DNA from: JACVRW01 sp963757815 | GTDB taxonomy: Bacteria > Actinomycetota > Thermoleophilia > Solirubrobacterales > Thermoleophilaceae | Length of the DNA stretch: 64,000 nucleotides | Assembly: GCA_963757815.1 (NCBI GenBank) | Contig: CAVWSN010000011.1 | Location: 1-64,000, forward strand | Direction: 5' to 3' | Shown: positions 59,106 through 64,000 of the stretch, in pieces | How positions within the stretch are numbered: the stretch's first letter is position 1 | Layout of the letters: every line of letters begins with the position of its first letter | Translations under genes and position numbers: made by a program | The notes under the pieces: model-generated | What the model was told of the DNA's origin: nothing | The model's input: only the letters and a program-made list of their open reading frames with translations | Databases searched by the model: none

Positions 59106-59576
59106 CTAGACGACGTACTCCATGAGCAGTTCGTCCTCCCACTCGCCGCTGATGTGGCTGCGGGACGCCTTCCGCATCACTCCCACCCTGCGGAAGCCGA
59201 CCTTCTCGTAGACCCGGATCGCGCGCGCGTTCTCGACGGACGTCGAAAGGGTCACGCGATGGTGGCCGCGCTCCTCGATCAGGTGCCGCACGATCATGCG
59301 CATCGCCTCGGTGCCGAGTCCGCGGCCCTGGCTCTGCGGGCCGAGGAAGATGTCGACGTCGGCGTTGCGAAACGTCTCGTCGAGCTCCTCTTCGAACTGG
59401 ATGTATCCGGCGAGCTCGCCGTCCACGACGATCGCGAGCTTCTCGAGCGACGGCTCGGCCTCGAGGGGCCAGCCGGCCGGGGCCGGGTCCCACCAGCGCG
59501 CGACCTCGGGAGAGCTGCGGAGCTGCCGCAGCCGCTCGGCGTGCTCCGGGCGCACGGGCTCCAGCACCACGCTCAC
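59106..59576 (-). CDS. GNAT-family N-acetyltransferase
   Basis: A 156-residue acetyltransferase of the RimJ/RimL-like type. The acetyl-CoA motif is QSQGRGLGTEAMRMIVRHLI, followed by NARAIRVYEKVGFRRVGVMR, a full GNAT signature, in contrast to the two half-domain GNAT-like proteins nearby. The start is GTG 59576, only 29 bases from the divergent hydrolase ATG; the frame is open to 59618. Confidence 0.9.
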   Translation of the reverse strand: MSVVLEPVRPEHAERLRQLRSSPEVARWWDPAPAGWPLEAEPSLEKLAIVVDGELAGYIQFEEELDETFRNADVDIFLGPQSQGRGLGTEAMRMIVRHLIEERGHHRVTLSTSVENARAIRVYEKVGFRRVGVMRKASRSHISGEWEDELLMEYVV

Positions 59577-59605
59577 GACGCCAATGATGGGGTAAACCAA
59601 CCCTG

Positions 59606-60388
59606 ATGGGCTCCCCACCGTCTCTCGCCCATGACGATCGCGGCAGCGGTCGGCCCGTGGTCCTCATCCACGGTCACCCGTTCGACCGGCGCATGTGGGC
59701 GCCTCAGCTCGAGGCGCTCAGCCGAGACTTCCGACTGCTCGCTCCAGACCTGCCGGGCTACGGCGCCTCCCCCTCGGGGCCAAGGAAGATCACGATGAGC
59801 GAGCTCGCCGACGCCGTGCTCGGCCTGATGGACGCGGTCGAGATCGGACGCGCCACGATCGTCGGGTTGAGCATGGGCGGACTGGTGACGATGGAGCTGG
59901 CCCTGGCTCACCCCGAACGAGTCTCCGGGGTCGTCCTGGCCGCGACCACGGCGGCGCCCGTGACCATCGACGAGGCGGAGGCTCGCCGCGCCCAGGCAGA
60001 CGAGATCGAGCGGGAGGGAATGCTTGCGACTGCACTCGAGATGGCCGGCCGGCTGTTCGGGCCGGACGCGCGCAAGAACCCGGAACTCCTCACCACCGTC
60101 TTCGCGATGATGGTCTCGACGTCGCCGGCGGGGGCAGCGGCCGCGCTGCGCGGACGCGCCGAGCGTCCCGACTATTCGACCCTGCTCCGGGAACTCGGCG
60201 TACCGTCGCTCGTGATCGTCGGCGACCACGACAGCTGGGCGGCCGACGCTGTGACCGAGCAGCTCCTCGCGTCGCTGCCGGACGCGGAGCTACAGCGGTT
60301 CCCGGGAGCGGGCCATCTTCCCAACCTGGAGGAGCCCGAACGCTTCAACACGGCCCTGCGCGCGTTCGTGGGGCGGATCACACGCTAG
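59606..60388 (+). CDS. Alpha/beta-hydrolase
   Basis: A 260-residue hydrolase with oxyanion loop LIHGHPFDRRMW, nucleophile elbow VGLSMGGLVT (Ser89), Asp in VGDHDSWAA and His in GAGHLPNLEEP. The complete triad and short cap resemble C-C bond or ester hydrolases and non-heme peroxidase-like family members. It lies 24 bases upstream of transaldolase. Confidence 0.92.
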   Translation: MGSPPSLAHDDRGSGRPVVLIHGHPFDRRMWAPQLEALSRDFRLLAPDLPGYGASPSGPRKITMSELADAVLGLMDAVEIGRATIVGLSMGGLVTMELALAHPERVSGVVLAATTAAPVTIDEAEARRAQADEIEREGMLATALEMAGRLFGPDARKNPELLTTVFAMMVSTSPAGAAAALRGRAERPDYSTLLRELGVPSLVIVGDHDSWAADAVTEQLLASLPDAELQRFPGAGHLPNLEEPERFNTALRAFVGRITR

Positions 60389-60412
60389 TGTCGAAACCAA
60401 GGAGGTGGCACG

Positions 60413-61516
60413 GTGAACCGGCTGCGAGAGATAGAGGCGCTCGGCCAGTCAATCTGGATCGACAACCTCAACCGCCAACTGCTCGACGAGGGGACGCTCG
60501 CCCGGCTGATCGAGGAGGACGGCATCAGCGGAGTGACGTCGAATCCCACGATCTTCGAGAAGGGCATGGGCCATTCCGACCGCTACGACGAGGCCTTCCG
60601 CGAGGCGGCCCGTGACACGGACGACGTGCAGCAGATCTTCGAGCGGCTCGCCTACGCGGACGTGCGCGATGCCGCGGACCTGCTGCGCCCGGTCTTTGAC
60701 GCGGCGGGAGGCCAGGACGGCTTCGTGTCCTTCGAGCTGCCGGCCTCGCTCGCGTTCGACGCCGAGGGCTCGATCGAGGCGGCCCGGCGCCATCGCGATG
60801 CCATCGACCGCGCCAACGTGTTGATCAAGGTGCCCGGCACGGAGCCCGGCGTGCGCGCGTTCGAGGAGCTCACCGCGGACGGCGTGAACGTGAACGTGAC
60901 GCTGCTGTTCGCGGTCGAGCGCTACCGCGAGATCGCCGAGGCGTACGTGCGCGGACTCGAGCGGCGGCTCGACGCCGGCGAGCCGGTCGACCGCAGCTCA
61001 TCCGTGGCCAGCTTCTTCGTCTCGCGGGTCGACACCAAGGTCGACGCCGCGCTCGAGGAGCTCGGGCGCGAGGACCTGCGCGGTCGCGCGGCGGTGGCCA
61101 ACGCGAAGCTCGCCTACGCCGAGTTCCAGAAGATCTTCGCCGGCGAGCGCTGGGAGCGCTTGCGAGCTGCGGGGGCCGGGGTGCAGCGCCCGCTGTGGGG
61201 CTCGACCTCGACGAAGAACCCCGACTACCCGGACACGCTCTACGTGGACGAGCTGATCGGCCCGGACACCGTCAACACGATGCCCGACGCCACGATCGAG
61301 GCGGCACGCGACCACGCGACGCCCGAACGCACCGTCGACCGCGACGTCGAGGCGGCGCGCACGCTGATCGGCGAGCTGCGCGAGGCGGGTGTCGACCTGG
61401 ACGACATCGTGCTGCGCCAGCTCGTCGACGAGGGCGTCAAGGCGTTCGGCGACTCCTACGACGCGCTGCTGCGGACGCTCGAACGCAAGGCGAGCGAGCT
61501 GGCGGCGGCGCGCTGA
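60413..61516 (+). CDS. tal: Transaldolase
   Basis: Non-oxidative pentose phosphate enzyme that exchanges a dihydroxyacetone unit between sugar phosphates. The 367-residue length is that of the mycobacterial/actinobacterial class. The catalytic Schiff-base Lys139 is in NVLIKVPGTEPG; SGVTSNPTIFEKGM and RPLWGSTSTKNPDYPDTLYV are hallmark blocks. The GTG start is fixed by AAGGAGG seven bases upstream. Confidence 0.96.
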   Translation: MNRLREIEALGQSIWIDNLNRQLLDEGTLARLIEEDGISGVTSNPTIFEKGMGHSDRYDEAFREAARDTDDVQQIFERLAYADVRDAADLLRPVFDAAGGQDGFVSFELPASLAFDAEGSIEAARRHRDAIDRANVLIKVPGTEPGVRAFEELTADGVNVNVTLLFAVERYREIAEAYVRGLERRLDAGEPVDRSSSVASFFVSRVDTKVDAALEELGREDLRGRAAVANAKLAYAEFQKIFAGERWERLRAAGAGVQRPLWGSTSTKNPDYPDTLYVDELIGPDTVNTMPDATIEAARDHATPERTVDRDVEAARTLIGELREAGVDLDDIVLRQLVDEGVKAFGDSYDALLRTLERKASELAAAR

Positions 61517-61865
61517 CGGGCGCCAGCCGGGCGCTGCGCCGGCGCCGAAGGTGGCTGCTGCGGTCAGTGCGGTGCGTGCTGTTAGGTCCGGTCTCTGGCC
61601 GACTACAGCTGGGAAGGGAGGGGTTCGGGAGCGATCAGGAGGCCCGAAGCGGCGATTCCTCCCCCACGATGCCGACTTGGTGTCGTTACACGACATCAAG
61701 GCGGCAACGTTCAGCAGCCAGACGCTCCCGGGCGAGGGGTCCGACGCCTTCTTCGCGCTATTCGCGGATAGCGCGTCAAGCCCCGCAGCACGACGTGGGG
61801 AGCCACACACACGCGCGACCGGATACACAGGTACCGAGCCACCCCGATAGGCGGCACGGCTGAGC
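61517..61865. other. Convergent intergenic stretch, no gene seen
   Basis: About 350 bases between the transaldolase and antiporter stops. It contains CGGGCGCCAGCCGGGCGC and CCGGCGCCG (possible stem-loop terminator just after tal) and several weak dyads, but no coding frame with a start and ribosome site, no tRNA and no recognisable riboswitch. Confidence 0.5.
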
Positions 61866-62957
61866 TCAGGGATTGAACGCCAGGAAGAGGAACGAGCCGA
61901 ACAGGACGAGATGAACCCCGCCCTCCTGCAGGGTGGCGCGTCCTGGGAGCACGGTCAGCGCGGCGACGACGATCGTGATCGCGAGCAGCACCGTCTGCAT
62001 GTCACCGAGGCCGAGCACCAGCGGTCCTTCGAGCCAGATCGAGGCGATTGCGATCGCTGGAATTGTCAGCCCGATGCTCGCCATTGCCGACCCGAGTGCG
62101 AGGTTGAAGCTCGTCTGCAGGCGGCCGCGGCTTGCGTTACGGACGGCAGCGAGGGTCTCGGGCAGCAGTACCAGCAGCGCGATCAGGACGCCGACGGCCG
62201 ACGGGGGCGCATCAAGGGCCGCGACGGCGTCCTCGATCGCCGGGGTCTCGATCTTGGCGAGTCCGACCACGGCCACGAGCGCGACGACGAGCAGCGCGAG
62301 GCTCGTTATCGCGTCGCGGTCGGAGGGTGGCGCCGCGTGCTCCTCGGAGCCTGGGTCGCCGCCGACGGGCAGGAAGTAATCGCGGTGGCGAACCGTCTGG
62401 ATGAATACGAACAGGCCGTACAGCGACACGGATGCGACCGCGGCGAACGCGAGTTGCTCGGGAGAGAACTCGGGGCCCGGCCTGCTGGTGGTGAACGACG
62501 GCACGACGAGGCAGAGCGTGGCGAGCGTCGCCACGGTCGCGAGCGCGGAGGCCGTTCCCTCGGCGTTGAAGGGGGCGACCCGTTCACGCAGCGCGGCCAC
62601 GAGCAGGCTCACGCCCAGGATCCCGTTGCAGGTGATCATGACGGCAGCGAACACGGTGTCGCGCGCGAGCGTGTCGGTGTCGGTCCCGGCGGAGACCATC
62701 AGGGTCACGATCAGCGCCACCTCGATCACCGTGACCGCGACGGCGAGGACGAGCGACCCGAACGGCTCGCCCACCCGATGCGCAACCACCTCCGCGTGAT
62801 GGACGGCCGCCAGCACGGAACCAGCCAGGAACACTCCGACCAGGACGAGCACAGCGGCGACCGGCTTGGTCCCCCAGGTCCCGATCAGGATGAGCGCCGC
62901 CAGCACCGGGGTCACGAGGGTCCAGCGCACCCACCGCAACGGATTCCTGACCGCCAT
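61866..62957 (-). CDS. chaA: Calcium/proton antiporter (ChaA-like, CaCA superfamily)
   Basis: A 363-residue membrane protein of about 11 spans. Each half carries one CaCA repeat: HHAEVVAHRVGEPFGSLVLA with VTVIEVALIVTLMV, and LLPETLAAVRNASRGRLQTS with FNLALGSAMASIGLTIPAIA; the acidic residues needed for Ca2+ binding are in place. The loop between halves is acidic and short (GGDPGSEEHAAPPSD). It starts 7 bases after the phosphoesterase stop, on the same strand. Confidence 0.92.
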   Translation of the reverse strand: MAVRNPLRWVRWTLVTPVLAALILIGTWGTKPVAAVLVLVGVFLAGSVLAAVHHAEVVAHRVGEPFGSLVLAVAVTVIEVALIVTLMVSAGTDTDTLARDTVFAAVMITCNGILGVSLLVAALRERVAPFNAEGTASALATVATLATLCLVVPSFTTSRPGPEFSPEQLAFAAVASVSLYGLFVFIQTVRHRDYFLPVGGDPGSEEHAAPPSDRDAITSLALLVVALVAVVGLAKIETPAIEDAVAALDAPPSAVGVLIALLVLLPETLAAVRNASRGRLQTSFNLALGSAMASIGLTIPAIAIASIWLEGPLVLGLGDMQTVLLAITIVVAALTVLPGRATLQEGGVHLVLFGSFLFLAFNP

Positions 62958-62964
62958 GATGCGG

Positions 62965-63738
62965 CTAGGTCACGGGCTGGACGTGCGAGACCACCTCGCC
63001 GTCGCGCAGCGCGTGCACCGCGAAGCCCGGAGGCTCGGCCGTGAGCTCGAGCTCGTCGTCTCGGAAGTCGAGCTTCAGCTGGATGTAGGTGCTGGGCACG
63101 GCCAGCACAGGCCGTCCAGCCAGATCGGCAGCGACGGTCCGATGAACGTGGCCCGCGACGATCCGCCGGACCTGGGGGTGGCGCCCCACGACGTCGCCGA
63201 GGGCACCCCGATCCGCGACTCGCAGACCTATCGCGTCTATTGCCGGAACGCCCGTCCAGAGCGGCGGGTGGTGCAGAGCGAGCAGCGTCGGGCTGTCCGG
63301 GGCGGCGGCGAGCTCCTGGTCGAGCCAGGCGAGCCGCTCGGAATCGAGCTCGCCTGCCTCCTCGCCCGGGATCGTGCTGTCGATCGCGACCAGCCGCACT
63401 GGTCCCACGTCGGCCGCGTACTGCACAGGTTCGCCGGGCGCCCCCGGGACGCCGAAATGCCGGCGCAGCGCGTCCCGGTCGTCGTGGTTCCCCGGCAGGA
63501 CGTACAGCGGCACGGCGAGCGGCTCCAGAAGCTCGCGCAGCTGCTCGTACTCGGCATCTGCGGCGTTCTCCACGAGATCGCCCGATATCAGGACCGCACC
63601 GGGTCCGGGCTCCAATCGGCCCACGGACTCGACGGCAGCGCTCAGCCGCGCCGCGGGGTCGACCCCGTCCCAGTCAGCGCCCACGTGGGAATCGCTGAGT
63701 TGGACCAGAAGGAAAGGCTCGCTCACCGGATGCAGCAT
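62965..63738 (-). CDS. Metallophosphoesterase (CpdA/Icc-like)
   Basis: A 257-residue calcineurin-like phosphoesterase. The five motifs are visible: LSDSHVG, ISGDLVENA, LPGNHDDRDALRRHF, ALHHPP and AGHVHRTVA. This set matches CpdA-type cyclic nucleotide phosphodiesterases and related enzymes. A GTG at 63726 (VSEPFLLVQ) is an alternative start. A link to the Crp/Fnr regulator at 50.5 kb is possible if the substrate is cAMP, but the genes are not adjacent. Confidence 0.9.
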   Translation of the reverse strand: MLHPVSEPFLLVQLSDSHVGADWDGVDPAARLSAAVESVGRLEPGPGAVLISGDLVENAADAEYEQLRELLEPLAVPLYVLPGNHDDRDALRRHFGVPGAPGEPVQYAADVGPVRLVAIDSTIPGEEAGELDSERLAWLDQELAAAPDSPTLLALHHPPLWTGVPAIDAIGLRVADRGALGDVVGRHPQVRRIVAGHVHRTVAADLAGRPVLAVPSTYIQLKLDFRDDELELTAEPPGFAVHALRDGEVVSHVQPVT

Positions 63739-63772
63739 GGCTTAACTCGCGCCGCGGCGTAGGCTCGGGTCC

Positions 63773-64000
63773 ATGGAGCTGCCGCCCGGCCCGCGCGCCC
63801 CCGCCGCCTGGCAGACCATCGGATGGACGGTCCAACCCGCCGGATTCCTGCGGCGCGTGCACGAGCGTTTCGGCGACCCGGTCACGATCCGCACCTATTG
63901 GATGGACGAGCCGCTGGTGCTCTTCTCGAGCCCCGATGCGGTCCGCGACGTCTTCCGCCTCGATCCACATGTCGCGCCGGCCGGGCAGAGCTGGGAGTTC
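63773..64000 (+). CDS. Cytochrome P450, N-terminal fragment cut by window edge
   Basis: The first 76 residues of a P450: MELPPGPRAPAAWQTIGWTV, then FLRRVHERFGDPVTIRTYWM and LVLFSSPDAVRDVFRLDPHV, the usual proline-rich hinge and first beta strands. The I-helix and heme loop lie beyond the window. It differs from the P450 at 28358 and is divergent to the phosphoesterase. Confidence 0.85.
   Translation, partial: MELPPGPRAPAAWQTIGWTVQPAGFLRRVHERFGDPVTIRTYWMDEPLVLFSSPDAVRDVFRLDPHVAPAGQSWEF

Noticed and set aside
1..64000. CRISPR array, phage structural genes or a toxin-antitoxin pair
   Set aside because: No regularly spaced repeat-spacer units, no capsid, portal or terminase-like proteins and no recognisable toxin-antitoxin pair were found on either strand.

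Overview
The window is about 64 kb of very GC-rich DNA with the coding habits of a high-GC actinobacterium: many GTG starts, ATGA/GTGA stop-start overlaps, AAGGAG-type ribosome sites, several F420-type luciferase-like oxidoreductases, the actinobacterial/archaeal mismatch endonuclease NucS and a mycobacterial-type transaldolase. The mix of large MalT-like (LAL) LuxR regulators, a SARP-type regulator, AlkZ-like proteins and small GNAT-like proteins fits class Thermoleophilia (Solirubrobacterales-like). That placement is an inference from gene content; no rRNA is present.

Layout. 1-10.3 kb, all on minus: a truncated small stress-type protein, a type I sulfatase, a membrane coiled-coil protein with five exact 30-bp repeats, a formylglycine-generating enzyme (FGE) translationally coupled to a LAL regulator, a carboxymuconolactone-decarboxylase-like protein and a second LAL regulator. 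10.4-16.3 kb: a small protein, a secreted multidomain peptidoglycan hydrolase, an integrase remnant, tRNA-Ser(CGA), and a 2.1-kb interval flanked by direct copies of the tRNA 5' half (a candidate integrated element carrying a secreted DUF11-type protein). 16.3-26.7 kb: housekeeping and signalling genes (GGDEF-EAL, TadA, epimerase, subtilase, UspA, NarL-type regulator, AI-2E permease, PlsC, rhodanese/TetR pair with three operators, NucS). 26.7-40.3 kb: P450/F420/hydrolase operon, MsrA, Nudix pair, YceH, GDPD, transporters, cupin, PEP-mutase-like enzyme, drug exporter with MarR, AlkZ-like glycosylase, F420 oxidoreductase. 40.3-50.4 kb: a tightly coupled catabolic operon (F420 oxidoreductase, dihydropyrimidinase, carbamoyl-amino-acid hydrolase, CoA ligase, enoyl-CoA hydratase) followed by a SARP-type regulator and an exporter. 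50.5-64 kb: Crp/Fnr regulator, LPXTG-like protein, exopolysaccharide sugar transferase, two paralogous small GNAT-like proteins, FUSC transporter, a truncated sensor with its response regulator, a SABATH-like methyltransferase, hydrolases, transaldolase, Ca2+/H+ antiporter, metallophosphoesterase and the start of a second P450.

The best candidate for an undescribed system is the five-gene operon at 40325-46005, in which every junction is a 4-bp ATGA or GTGA overlap. Its enzyme order suggests F420-dependent attack on a cyclic ureide or pyrimidine, ring opening, decarbamoylation, CoA activation and beta-oxidation-type processing. Other structures worth attention are three CGGAC-N4-GTCCG operators between rhodanese and tetR, a dispersed intergenic repeat at 24.7 and 36.1 kb, and the tRNA-Ser half duplication.

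Caution on data quality: ten genes carry eleven apparent single-base frame breaks, and ten of the eleven behave as one extra base, often in short G/C runs. In most cases both halves keep family-typical sequence. I read most of these as assembly errors and give the joined coordinates.
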